From positions 1 through 64,000 of the forward strand of contig JAEEIU010000057.1 in assembly GCA_016281495.1 (NCBI GenBank): DNA of 64,000 nt, read 5' to 3'. Numbering within the stretch: the first letter of the stretch is position 1; every line of letters starts with the position of its first letter. The notes below the pieces were generated by a model. The model was not told where the DNA came from and made no database searches. It saw nothing but the letters and a program-made list of their open reading frames with translations. Below are positions 43,582 through 50,569 of the stretch, piece by piece. The position numbers were made by a program, and so were the translations under genes. The stretch comes from Treponema sp. GTDB lineage: Bacteria > Spirochaetota > Spirochaetia > Treponematales > Treponemataceae.

Positions 43582-44106
43582 CTAATTGATTCTCTTCGGT
43601 TTTGTCCACTTGAAGTATTTGGGCGCCCTGTAGTCTATGTGCCAGGCTCCGGTGTAAAAGCCGTTTTGGTTTGCGACGGGACTTACAAAGATGACCTTGA
43701 GTGCGGGAGCCCCGACTGTGTAGATGAACTCATTTGACTCCCACTGGCTTGTATTTGAAACATTGCTTCCAAACTGATTTTCCGGCGGCGTATAGACGCT
43801 TATTTTATATGTTCCATCCTGCATGGTAAGGTGAATCACCGCTCCACCCGTAAAGCACCCCTTGTAATATCTGTGGGTCCAGTGAGGTTTTGTCTGCATG
43901 TCGTAGTACCATGAATAGTCGATGTGAATGATTTTATCCCATGCATCGTTTCCGTCCATGTCACATATCCTCAAAAGGCATGGAATGTCGTCCATGCTGC
44001 CGAAATTGGAAGGCCTGTAAATCTCCAGCGCAGACAAACGAGAAAACGCAAGGACAAATAATGAGGCGATGACTAACTTCCTGAATACACGGTGATTTCT
44101 GGACAT
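43582..44106 (-). CDS. Exported hypothetical protein
   Basis: A 174-residue protein with a signal peptide (KLVIASLFVLAFSRLSALEI) and a mature domain rich in aromatic residues: IDYSWYYDMQTKPHWTHRYY, GTYKISVYTPPENQ, WHIDYRAPKYFKWTK. I do not recognise the family. The composition suggests a small beta-sandwich in the periplasm or outer membrane. ATG 44106 is preferred over an upstream start because it begins the signal peptide. The gene is isolated and has copies of the TCACACGGATTCG repeat on both sides, so it may have moved with, or been hemmed in by, those elements. Confidence 0.7.
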   Translation of the reverse strand: MSRNHRVFRKLVIASLFVLAFSRLSALEIYRPSNFGSMDDIPCLLRICDMDGNDAWDKIIHIDYSWYYDMQTKPHWTHRYYKGCFTGGAVIHLTMQDGTYKISVYTPPENQFGSNVSNTSQWESNEFIYTVGAPALKVIFVSPVANQNGFYTGAWHIDYRAPKYFKWTKPKRIN

Positions 44107-44156
44107 AATTACATTATCGGTAGGTGTAAGGGGAAAGTTGAAAGCTGGAGGAGGTG

Positions 44157-44188
44157 TCACACGGATTCGCATGTTGCTACAGCAACAA
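44157..44188. repeat. Solo end of the TCACACGGATTCG repeat
   Basis: TCACACGGATTCG (44157-44169) is followed by a hairpin, TGTTGCTACAGCAACA (44173-44188), with CTAC in its loop. It has the same layout as the ends of the 43405-43570 element. Both are preceded by a GGTGTAAG block (44123 and 43343). Confidence 0.55.
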
Positions 44189-44307
44189 CGTCAAATCACA
44201 TTCCTTACAGAAACGGCAAAAACTCTCCTAACTTGTTTTTCTCTTTGTTATTTTGACTCCAAGTGCGTGTATCTGTTCAGTTGCGGAAAAGACATTCCTG
44301 AATAATA

Positions 44308-44595
44308 TTACTTGTAAACATTCCTTCTGTGGCCGATATGAACCACAAGAACAGTTATCACTATTTTTTTGGGCTCTCCTTCTCTTTCCTTTTCATTGAT
44401 TACTGAAATCACTCTGTAGTCACCGACACGATACCTCCATAATCCAGCCAAATTACTTGTAAGCCCCTTTCCTCTTGAGCGGGGATCTTCCAGCTGCTGA
44501 ACTTCATCCATGTATGATCGAATTCTCTTGGCTGTCTGCCTGTCGAGTTTTGACAATTCCTTCTCTGATTCTGGGGTATACTCAATTACAGTCAT
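44308..44595 (-). CDS. RelE/ParE-family toxin
   Basis: A 95-residue protein of the RelE/ParE superfamily. It has an N-terminal helix TPESEKELSKLDRQTAKRI, the family block LAGLWRYRVGDYRVISVIN (about 48-66) and a C-terminal VLVVHIGHRRNVYK with the Arg/Tyr pair typical of RelE-type ribosome-dependent mRNA interferases. Its ATG overlaps the antitoxin stop by four bases, the standard antitoxin-first arrangement. Confidence 0.9.
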   Translation of the reverse strand: MTVIEYTPESEKELSKLDRQTAKRIRSYMDEVQQLEDPRSRGKGLTSNLAGLWRYRVGDYRVISVINEKEREGEPKKIVITVLVVHIGHRRNVYK

Positions 44596-44828
44596 AATCC
44601 GAGTTTCTCATATACCTTATCAGACGGTATGGCATTCTTCCCACTTGCAAGGAAGCGTGAATATGCTTCTTCGCCAAGTTTTGCATCCTCCGCATCCTCC
44701 TCAAGTTCGGCAAGGTATCTTGTCAAAGCTTCATCTGTAATTCTACTTTTGTTCCAACCGGTTTTGGCAACGGCCTGCTCCAAGTCGAAAAGTGTTTTAG
44801 TTTTTACGCTCACGCTAATTGCCGGCAT
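44592..44828 (-). CDS. RelB-like antitoxin (ribbon-helix-helix type)
   Basis: A 78-residue protein with an N-terminal ribbon-helix-helix-like segment (AISVSVKTKTLFDLEQAVAK, TGWNKSRITDEALTRYL) for DNA binding and an acidic C-terminal part that would wrap the toxin. A perfect Shine-Dalgarno (AGGAGGTG) lies six bases before the ATG. It is autoregulation-ready: the promoter upstream overlaps an AT palindrome. It partners the RelE-like toxin encoded directly downstream. Confidence 0.87.
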   Translation of the reverse strand: MPAISVSVKTKTLFDLEQAVAKTGWNKSRITDEALTRYLAELEEDAEDAKLGEEAYSRFLASGKNAIPSDKVYEKLGL

Positions 44829-44856
44829 ACCACACCTCCTAACGACAAATTCTATC

Positions 44857-44889
44857 TTTAATAATAATATTATTATTATTATAAGTCAA
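44857..44889 (-). promoter_or_regulatory. Toxin-antitoxin promoter overlapping an AT palindrome
   Basis: On the minus strand: -35 TTGACT (44889-44884), 17-bp spacer, -10 TATTAT (44866-44861). The spacer and -10 lie in an ATA/ATT repeat with dyad symmetry (AATAATAATATTATTATT), a natural binding site for the RHH antitoxin. Confidence 0.65.
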
Positions 44890-45002
44890 GGAGCAATTGT
44901 ACCAGATGTGACGATTAAGGGAAATTTAGAGGAATTGTTGATGCTCTCGTGAAATACTCGGGTAGAACTTAGCTTTGAGGTGTTGTCAATCACCAGACAG
45001 TT

Positions 45003-45029
45003 AGATGCTGAATCAAGTTCAGCATGACA
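45003..45029. repeat. REP-like hairpin, copy D
   Basis: ATGCTGAA (45005-45012), loop TCAAG, TTCAGCAT (45018-45025), preceded by AG and followed by GAC. It is a single-hairpin copy of the family seen at 2040, 5428 and 7940, lying just after the GNAT gene remnant. The rest of 44890-45002 shows nothing identifiable. Confidence 0.65.
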
Positions 45030-45034
45030 AGTTT

Positions 45035-45160
45035 TCACCTTTCCACTTTCTTCTCATACTCATGCTTCAAGATGGAGAACACCATTCTGTCTTCATAGAG
45101 GTCTTTCCTCCAAAAGAAATCACGGAATACTCCCTCGTAGCTTAGGGCACATTTTTTTCC
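45035..45160 (-). pseudogene. 3' remnant of a GNAT acetyltransferase gene
   Basis: An open stretch overlapping the end of the membrane-protein gene encodes about 40 residues that look like the C terminus of RimJ/RimL-type N-acetyltransferases: KKCALSYEGVFRDFFWR, YEDRMVFSILKHEYEKK. No acetyl-CoA-binding (RxxGxG) region is present upstream in any frame. This is the tail of a lost gene, left when the neighbouring membrane gene was joined to it. Confidence 0.55.
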
Positions 45161-45756
45161 TGACTCTTGAAATGAAGGAACGAAAGGATTCCTATCGGCA
45201 GAAAATAGAGGCACCATATCTCAAGAGCCAGCACACCGCCACCCGAAACAGAACCATTACTTCCAAGAAAGATTCCGGTTATCGGCATTATTAAGCATCC
45301 CGGAAAGAAAAGCCCATGCAGCAATAGAAGAATCTTTAACGTCCTGTCATTTTTGTTTTTGACATTCACCGTCAGTCCGATAAAGAAAGTCGAAAGGGCC
45401 ATGATGCCGTATCCAAGCAGATCCAGATTGAACATGAGACCAAGATACCTGTAGTCAAGGATTCTGGCCGCATCCTCCCCCAGCTTTTCATTCATGACCG
45501 TCGTGCATTGGGTAAAATAAACTATCATAATGATGGTCGCATATACTCCAGACAATACAAGCCCGGTTCTTCCGGCAGCTTTTGCCTTATCCGCACATTC
45601 AGCATCAAGAGCCGCCACCATGCAGACAAAACTTATTGCAAGCAGAATGCATACAAAATAGCTTGCAAAAGTTAAGCCAAAAAGCATGAATATGGCAAAC
45701 GCCAGTACCGTTAAAGCATTTACAAGTGAGCCAAACATACCAATCTTTCTATTCAT
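45142..45756 (-). CDS. Six-helix membrane protein of unknown function
   Basis: A 204-residue integral membrane protein with about six hydrophobic segments: VLAFAIFMLFGLTFASYFVC, LLAISFVCMVAALDA, LVLSGVYATIIMIVYF, LLGYGIMALSTFFIGL, ILLLLHGLFFPGCLIMPIT and LEIWCLYFLPIGILSFL. No family motif is recognised. It resembles small multi-pass proteins of unknown role common in Firmicutes and spirochaetes. The C terminus overlaps a reading frame encoding a GNAT tail, so the present stop may be secondary. Confidence 0.75.
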   Translation of the reverse strand: MNRKIGMFGSLVNALTVLAFAIFMLFGLTFASYFVCILLAISFVCMVAALDAECADKAKAAGRTGLVLSGVYATIIMIVYFTQCTTVMNEKLGEDAARILDYRYLGLMFNLDLLGYGIMALSTFFIGLTVNVKNKNDRTLKILLLLHGLFFPGCLIMPITGIFLGSNGSVSGGGVLALEIWCLYFLPIGILSFLHFKSQEKNVP

Positions 45757-45833
45757 CTTTACAATCCTCCTTATTCACCTTCAAATACTAATAATAATAT
45801 CTCCCTCAGTCAAGAACAGCCCAATTCCCTAAA

Positions 45834-45862
45834 TAGACACAATCCCTCTTTTATGTTATAAT
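45834..45862 (+). promoter_or_regulatory. Sigma-70 promoter of glyS
   Basis: -35 TAGACA (45834-45839), 17-bp spacer, perfect -10 TATAAT (45857-45862). The leader contains CCCGG...CCGGG (45881-45902), a small hairpin 10-15 bases before the AGGAG site. Confidence 0.8.
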
Positions 45863-45917
45863 TTTTCCCAATTATATTATCCCGGTGCAATCCGGTGCCG
45901 GGCTATAGGAGTTTTTT

Positions 45918-47378
45918 ATGGAAAAGAAAGTTGATCATTCCTGTACATTGGATAAAATCATCTCACTTTGCAAGAGACGTGGTTTTGTTTATCAGGCCAG
46001 CGAAATTTACGGCGGTCAGGCCGGAGCCTGGGATTACGGACCACTTGGAGTTGAATTCAAGCGCAACATTCAGAACGCTTGGTGGCACTACATGACCCAG
46101 CTGCATGACGATGTTGTCGGACTGGATTCCGCCATCTTCCAGCATCACAAGACATGGGAAGCTTCAGGTCACGTCGCCCACTTCTCTGATCCGATGATTG
46201 ACTGCACGGAATGTAACGCAAGGTTCCGCGCTGACCAGCTTATCGAAGACTTTGTCCACTCTCATCCGGAGACAAATCCGGGAAAACCTGTTGATACAAT
46301 GACACACGAAGAGATGAAGGCCTTTATCGACGCCAACATCAACTGCCCTACCTGTGGAAGCACAAACCGCAAGTATACTGCCGTCCGTGAATTCAACCTC
46401 ATGTTCAAGACATATCAGGGACCTGTTGCAGACGAATCACACCTGATTTACCTGCGCCCCGAAACCTGCCAGGGTATTTTCACCGACTTCAAGAGCATCG
46501 TCCAGTCAAACCGCATGAAGATTCCTTTTGGTGTCGCCCAGGTTGGAAAATCATTCCGCAACGAAATCATTTTCAAGAACTTCATCTTCCGCACATGTGA
46601 ATTCGAGCAGATGGAAATGGAGTACTTCTGCAAGCCCGGAACAGATGACGACATATTTGAATCATGGCGCAAAGACCGCTGGAACTTCTACCTCAAGTAC
46701 GGTATCGCAGAAAAGAACCTGCAGTGGCACCACCACGATAAGCTGGCCCACTATGCAAAGGACGCCTACGACATCCAGTACAACTTCCCGATTGGATTTG
46801 AGGAAATTGAGGGAATCCACAACCGCACGGACTTTGACCTGAGCCAGCACACAAAGGTAAGCGGAAAGGACATGAACTACATCGACCAGGAAGACGGCAA
46901 CAAGAGCTACACGCCATACGTCATCGAAACGTCAGCAGGCCTTAACCGCAACTTCCTCGCATTCCTCTGTGAGGCATACGAAGAACAGAACGTCGGTGAT
47001 GAAGGCAACGAGGATTACCGCACGGTACTTCACCTGCACCCGCAGCTGGCACCTGTTACTGTAGCAGTCCTGCCATTGATGAAAAAAGACGGACTTGCAG
47101 AAAAGGCACAGGAAATCAGGGCAGCACTCAAGGAAGAATATGTAACCGACTACGACCAGAGCGGAACAGTAGGAAAACGCTACCGCCGCCAGGACGAAAT
47201 CGGAACACCATTCTGCGTGACCGTTGACTATGACACAATCACAAAAGACAGTCCAAACTTTGACACCGTAACAGTCAGGTTCAGGGACAGCATGGAGCAG
47301 GACAGGGTAAAGCTTTCTGAGCTTTCTGGATTCCTGCACAATGCAATCCGCAACTACAAACCGGTGGAAAAGAAATAA
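45918..47378 (+). CDS. glyS: Glycyl-tRNA synthetase (homodimeric, class II)
   Basis: A 486-residue alpha2-type GlyRS, close to the usual about 460 residues. Recognisable parts are the N-terminal RRGFVYQASEIYGGQAGAWD (about 20-39), the motif 2 region VGKSFRNEIIFKNFIFRTCE (about 211-230), EQMEMEYF, and the motif 3 region YVIETSAGLNRNFLAFL (about 334-350). A C-terminal anticodon-binding domain completes it (VAVLPLMKKDGLAEKA, RYRRQDEIGTPFCVTVD). A Cys4 zinc site may be formed by CTEC and CPTC. The GGAG ribosome site is eight bases before the ATG. The aldo/keto-reductase-like gene follows 19 bp downstream. Confidence 0.96.
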   Translation: MEKKVDHSCTLDKIISLCKRRGFVYQASEIYGGQAGAWDYGPLGVEFKRNIQNAWWHYMTQLHDDVVGLDSAIFQHHKTWEASGHVAHFSDPMIDCTECNARFRADQLIEDFVHSHPETNPGKPVDTMTHEEMKAFIDANINCPTCGSTNRKYTAVREFNLMFKTYQGPVADESHLIYLRPETCQGIFTDFKSIVQSNRMKIPFGVAQVGKSFRNEIIFKNFIFRTCEFEQMEMEYFCKPGTDDDIFESWRKDRWNFYLKYGIAEKNLQWHHHDKLAHYAKDAYDIQYNFPIGFEEIEGIHNRTDFDLSQHTKVSGKDMNYIDQEDGNKSYTPYVIETSAGLNRNFLAFLCEAYEEQNVGDEGNEDYRTVLHLHPQLAPVTVAVLPLMKKDGLAEKAQEIRAALKEEYVTDYDQSGTVGKRYRRQDEIGTPFCVTVDYDTITKDSPNFDTVTVRFRDSMEQDRVKLSELSGFLHNAIRNYKPVEKK

Positions 47379-47397
47379 ATTACAAGGGCTCTTCAAG

Positions 47398-48180
47398 ATG
47401 GAATACATTGCTTTGGGAAAAACAAAACTTTTGGTAAGCAAAACAGCATTTGGCGCCATGAGTTTGGATTGTTCGGAAATTGAATCTTTTGGCGAAAAGG
47501 CAGAAGAAACTGTCGCCGCAATGGTAAGGCAGGCCTATGACGGAGGAATCAATTTCTTTGACGTTTCCCGAAGCAAGCCCGTATGTGAAAAGCGTCTTGG
47601 AGCGGCCCTGCACGGAATAAGGCAGAATGTCGTACTTGCAACAAAAACCGCCGCACAAACAGCCAGCGAAATGCGCAACGACATTCAGGAAAGCCTCACC
47701 GCCCTGAACACGGACGTAATCGATTTATATCAGTTTGACAGCCTTTCAATTATACCTCAGAAGGATGGCCCCGACGGCCTTTACAATGAGATGCTGCGCC
47801 TAAAGGACAAAGGTTCAATACGCCACATAGGCTATTCCACAGATTCCTATGAACTTGCAACTCAGGCAATTGAATGCGGATTTTACGATGTAGTTCAGTT
47901 TCCGTTCAACATGCTTACAGACAAAACATGCCACGAACTGGTTGAGTTGTGCGATAAAACAGAAACAGGATGTCTGGCTTCCCAGCCGCTTTGTGGAGGA
48001 CTTGTTTCAAACATTCCGCTTGCATACGGTTTTTTCACACAGTTCGAAAATGTAATTCCTTTATGGGGAGTTCATACACAGGATGAGCTTCATCAGATAC
48101 TATACTTTACAGATCACCCGCCAAAAATTGACGAACAATTCAAAGAAGAAGTGGCTGTAGAAAGAGACAGATTTAATTAA
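47398..48180 (+). CDS. Aldo/keto reductase-like protein lacking catalytic Tyr and His
   Basis: A 260-residue AKR-fold protein. The family N terminus is clear (LGKTKLLVSKTAFGAMSL), as are GGINFFDVSRSKPVCEKRLG, VVLATKTAAQ and DVIDLYQFDSL. Of the AKR tetrad (Asp, Tyr, Lys, His), Asp (about 54) and Lys (about 83) are present. The Tyr four or five residues after the Asp is replaced (DVSRSKP instead of DTAxxYG), and the His normally in DLYQLHxxD is replaced (DLYQFD). It may be a non-enzymatic or chemically altered member. ATG 47398 is used; an earlier in-frame start overlaps glyS. Probably co-transcribed with glyS. Confidence 0.8.
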   Translation: MEYIALGKTKLLVSKTAFGAMSLDCSEIESFGEKAEETVAAMVRQAYDGGINFFDVSRSKPVCEKRLGAALHGIRQNVVLATKTAAQTASEMRNDIQESLTALNTDVIDLYQFDSLSIIPQKDGPDGLYNEMLRLKDKGSIRHIGYSTDSYELATQAIECGFYDVVQFPFNMLTDKTCHELVELCDKTETGCLASQPLCGGLVSNIPLAYGFFTQFENVIPLWGVHTQDELHQILYFTDHPPKIDEQFKEEVAVERDRFN

Positions 48181-48208
48181 AAAAATGATTTAACACAATC
48201 AAACAGGA

Positions 48209-49552
48209 TTAACCAAGCTTCTTGAGGGCAGCAACCACGTCGGTAGCTTCCTTCTTGTCCATTACGCGAGAAATCTTAATGTCAGTGCCATTTGTCTGGA
48301 GGATCATCGGTGTTCCGTCAGGATTGCTCTGTCCCAGAATCTGAACCACTGGATTCCTTGGATCTGAAGGGTTAACATCAACAACCTGGGCAATGCGTCC
48401 GTTTGCAAGATATACGAAGGCACCGATCGGAAACAGTGACAGGCTGTACAAGAGAGCCTTTACCACAGTGTCGTCATACTGATGGTTCTCGTTCTTGAGC
48501 ATTTCTATCATTGCCTCATAAGGTGAGCGGGCTTCCTTGAACTCACGGGGAGCCGTAATTGCCTCAAATGAACATGCCACAGTAATGATTTTGCCGTAAA
48601 ATGAAACAGCAGATGCCTTGATGTGGCGGGGATAACCGGTTCCATTTTCACGCTCATGGTGGTCTAGTACGCCAAGAAGAATGGGCAATGGAAAACTTGC
48701 TTCCTTAAGGATGTTGTAGCTGATTATCGGGTGAGTAAGAATCTGTGTCCTTTCTGCCACGGTAAGCGGCTTGTTGTTCATGTAAAGCTGAGGAGAAATA
48801 CGGAGCATTCCAATCTCATGCAAAAGACATGCAACACCAAGTTCGGTAAGCTTTTCTTTTTCAATCTTGAGCTGAAGTCCTATTGTAACTGCAAGCACCG
48901 TAGAACGGATTCCGTGATATACAAGAAAGTTTCTGTTGCGGTCCTGAGCAGACGGCGTTATGCGCAATACAAATCTTCTGTGCTTTTCAACAAAAGAACA
49001 GAGGGAACGCACCGTAGCGTATATTTCCTTTGTGTTGAATTCCTTGTGTGTGGCATAGCGTGTATACAAAGCGTTAAGAAAGTTGATGTATGAGTTATAA
49101 ACCTCTTGAACCAGCTCCAAGCGTTCCTTATCGTTATTGATGGAGTCTTTTTTGGCTTCTGCGGCGGCAAGGGCCTCTTTTACCCCAGGATACACGAATT
49201 CGGCGGATGCCTTTTCCGGTGTGTCTACCTTTGCCGGCTCGTCTATTACCGCAACTTCCTCCGTAGAGGCTGATATGACTTTACGCTGTTCTTCTGTTAT
49301 CTTTTTTACGACAGGCTTTTCTTCAACAGGACCCTTCTTCTTGATTGCCTCAATGTCGACTTTTTCGTCAGATACTGTCGCAATTATTCTTTCACTTATA
49401 AAAACCTGGTCAAAATTCCAGTCCAAGAGGGCACGCATGGTTTCCTGCGCAAGAGGACAATGAGCTGGATTCAACAAGAACTGACTATCCAACATCATGT
49501 CTGCCGCGTATTTGTTATCTGCCTGTAGTTCAGCTACCTTCAACGATTCCAT
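48209..49552 (-). CDS. HD-GYP-like phosphodiesterase protein with altered metal motif
   Basis: A 447-residue cytosolic protein. The N-terminal about 130 residues contain an unassigned domain and a linker. The C-terminal half resembles HD-GYP cyclic-di-GMP phosphodiesterases: VACLLHEIGMLRIS (about 238-251), THPIISYNILKEA, LGVLDHHERENGTGYPRHIK (about 293-312), then ITVACSFEAITAPREFKEARSP. The canonical HD pair reads HE, and the usual ADxFDAMT reads ACSFEAIT, so the metal centre differs. The GYP loop is intact. A GAGG site precedes the ATG. A possible small RNA ending in a terminator (49632-49761) lies upstream on the same strand. Confidence 0.85.
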   Translation of the reverse strand: MESLKVAELQADNKYAADMMLDSQFLLNPAHCPLAQETMRALLDWNFDQVFISERIIATVSDEKVDIEAIKKKGPVEEKPVVKKITEEQRKVISASTEEVAVIDEPAKVDTPEKASAEFVYPGVKEALAAAEAKKDSINNDKERLELVQEVYNSYINFLNALYTRYATHKEFNTKEIYATVRSLCSFVEKHRRFVLRITPSAQDRNRNFLVYHGIRSTVLAVTIGLQLKIEKEKLTELGVACLLHEIGMLRISPQLYMNNKPLTVAERTQILTHPIISYNILKEASFPLPILLGVLDHHERENGTGYPRHIKASAVSFYGKIITVACSFEAITAPREFKEARSPYEAMIEMLKNENHQYDDTVVKALLYSLSLFPIGAFVYLANGRIAQVVDVNPSDPRNPVVQILGQSNPDGTPMILQTNGTDIKISRVMDKKEATDVVAALKKLG

Positions 49553-49631
49553 ATCGACCTCTTTTCTCCATTATCGATGATTTTAAAGAAAAAGTAAAGG
49601 AAAAGTATAGCAAAAACCCTAGAAACAGCAT

Positions 49632-49665
49632 AAAAAAAAAGAACCAAAGGCTATCCTCTGGTTCT
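49632..49665 (-). terminator. Strong terminator upstream of the HD-GYP-like gene
   Basis: On the minus strand AGAACCAGAGG (49665-49655), loop ATAG, CCTTTGGTTCT (49650-49640), then eight or nine T. It ends a transcript that begins further upstream, 80 bases before the gene at 49552. Confidence 0.8.
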
Positions 49666-49761
49666 GATTTTCATAACCAAAAACGGCAGCCGTCTGGATG
49701 TCTAAAGACCCGTCCGCCGATCAGATTATTTGTGCGGGAGGATTTACAACAGATTACCTCG
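49632..49761 (-). ncRNA. Candidate small RNA or attenuated leader (about 130 nt)
   Basis: A -10 box TATAAT (49773-49768, minus strand) sits just downstream of a GGTCTTATGACC palindrome. The transcript would begin near 49761 (GTGCACGAGG) and end at the strong terminator. Internal pairing is visible: GTGC..GAGG with CCTC..GCAC, CGGC with GCCG, and a GTCTTTAGAC hairpin. There is no open reading frame of note. It could be an independent RNA or a riboswitch-type attenuator controlling the HD-GYP-like gene 80 bases further on. I do not recognise a known family. Confidence 0.45.
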
Positions 49762-49917
49762 TGCACAATTATATTATCGGTCATAAGACCAAAAACTAAA
49801 GAAAAAAATTGATTTTTTTATTCTGAGATTGAATTTCAGGAAAAAAATGGCTTTTTTATCGAAAAATTGAAAAAAAATAAAGAATTCTTAAAAAAATCTG
49901 TAACCTTGGCTTATATA

Positions 49918-50010
49918 GGGTGGTTTAGAGAGTGTAAATGCAAGACAATGTCATTATTGCATCCTCCTCTCCTTTTACCCAGTCATCTTGTGCGTGACTG
50001 GGTTTTTTTT
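49918..50010 (+). ncRNA. Candidate 93-nt structured small RNA with terminator
   Basis: Nested pairings are GGGT (49918-49921) with ACCC (49977-49980), GAGAG with CTCTC, and ATGCAA with TTGCAT around a GACAATGTC hairpin. A textbook terminator follows: CCCAGTCA (49978-49985), TGACTGGG (49995-50002), eight T. A TATATA box (49912-49917) ends immediately before the first paired bases. It runs convergently into ndk on the opposite strand. It lacks the GGAAGGAAGCAGC-type core of SRP RNA. Confidence 0.5.
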
Positions 50011-50017
50011 GTGATTT

Positions 50018-50464
50018 TTAGTACCACATTGCGGCCTGATCTTCCCAATCCACGATTTCTTCGGGGGTAAAGAACAGGTTAATCTCACGATTGGCACTCT
50101 CAACACTGTCACTTGCATGAATGATGTTGTGTGAGGTATGGGAACAAAAATCGCCACGGATAGTTCCCGGCATTGCGTCGGCAGGATTTGTAGCTCCTGT
50201 CATCTTGCGAACTAAAGTGACACAATCGTCTCCCTGCCAAACCATAGCCACAACAGGACCACTTGTAATGTAATCCACGAGCGGATCATAGAAAGGCTTT
50301 CCCTTATGCTCGGCATAATGCTCTGCAGCAAGTTCCGGAGAGATATTCATCAACTTTAAACCAACTAACTTCAGTCCTTTTTTCTCAAGGCGGCTGATAA
50401 CCTCGCCAACCAGCCTGCGGTTCAATACACCAGGCTTAAGCATTGCAAAACATCTTGTACTCAT
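50018..50464 (-). CDS. ndk: Nucleoside diphosphate kinase
   Basis: A 148-residue NDK, the normal bacterial length. STRCFAMLKPGVLNRRLVGE opens the protein with the conserved KP. The catalytic His lies in SHNIIHASDSVESANREI (about 112). It equilibrates nucleoside di- and triphosphates through a phospho-His. ATG 50464 is preferred over an upstream start four to five codons away because the family begins here. It is monocistronic. Confidence 0.96.
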   Translation of the reverse strand: MSTRCFAMLKPGVLNRRLVGEVISRLEKKGLKLVGLKLMNISPELAAEHYAEHKGKPFYDPLVDYITSGPVVAMVWQGDDCVTLVRKMTGATNPADAMPGTIRGDFCSHTSHNIIHASDSVESANREINLFFTPEEIVDWEDQAAMWY

Positions 50465-50569
50465 TTTGCTAAGGTACACTATATTGAAATTTTATTCAAT
50501 ACGTTAAGAAATTTTTTTTCTGAGTCAGCTTGATTTTTTTAGGGGACGCTTTATTATACCGTAATAGGC

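Noticed and set aside
44629..44952. Plus-strand frame opposite the antitoxin
   Set aside because: Mostly the antisense of the antitoxin gene; its short tail after 44890 is too little to call a gene remnant.
49632..49761. Cyclic-di-GMP (GEMM) riboswitch before the HD-GYP-like gene
   Set aside because: No GCAAAGCC-type core or matching tetraloop/receptor sequences were seen.
49918..50010. SRP (4.5S) RNA
   Set aside because: The conserved GGAAGGAAGCAGC-like apical core is not present; only size and hairpin shape are similar.
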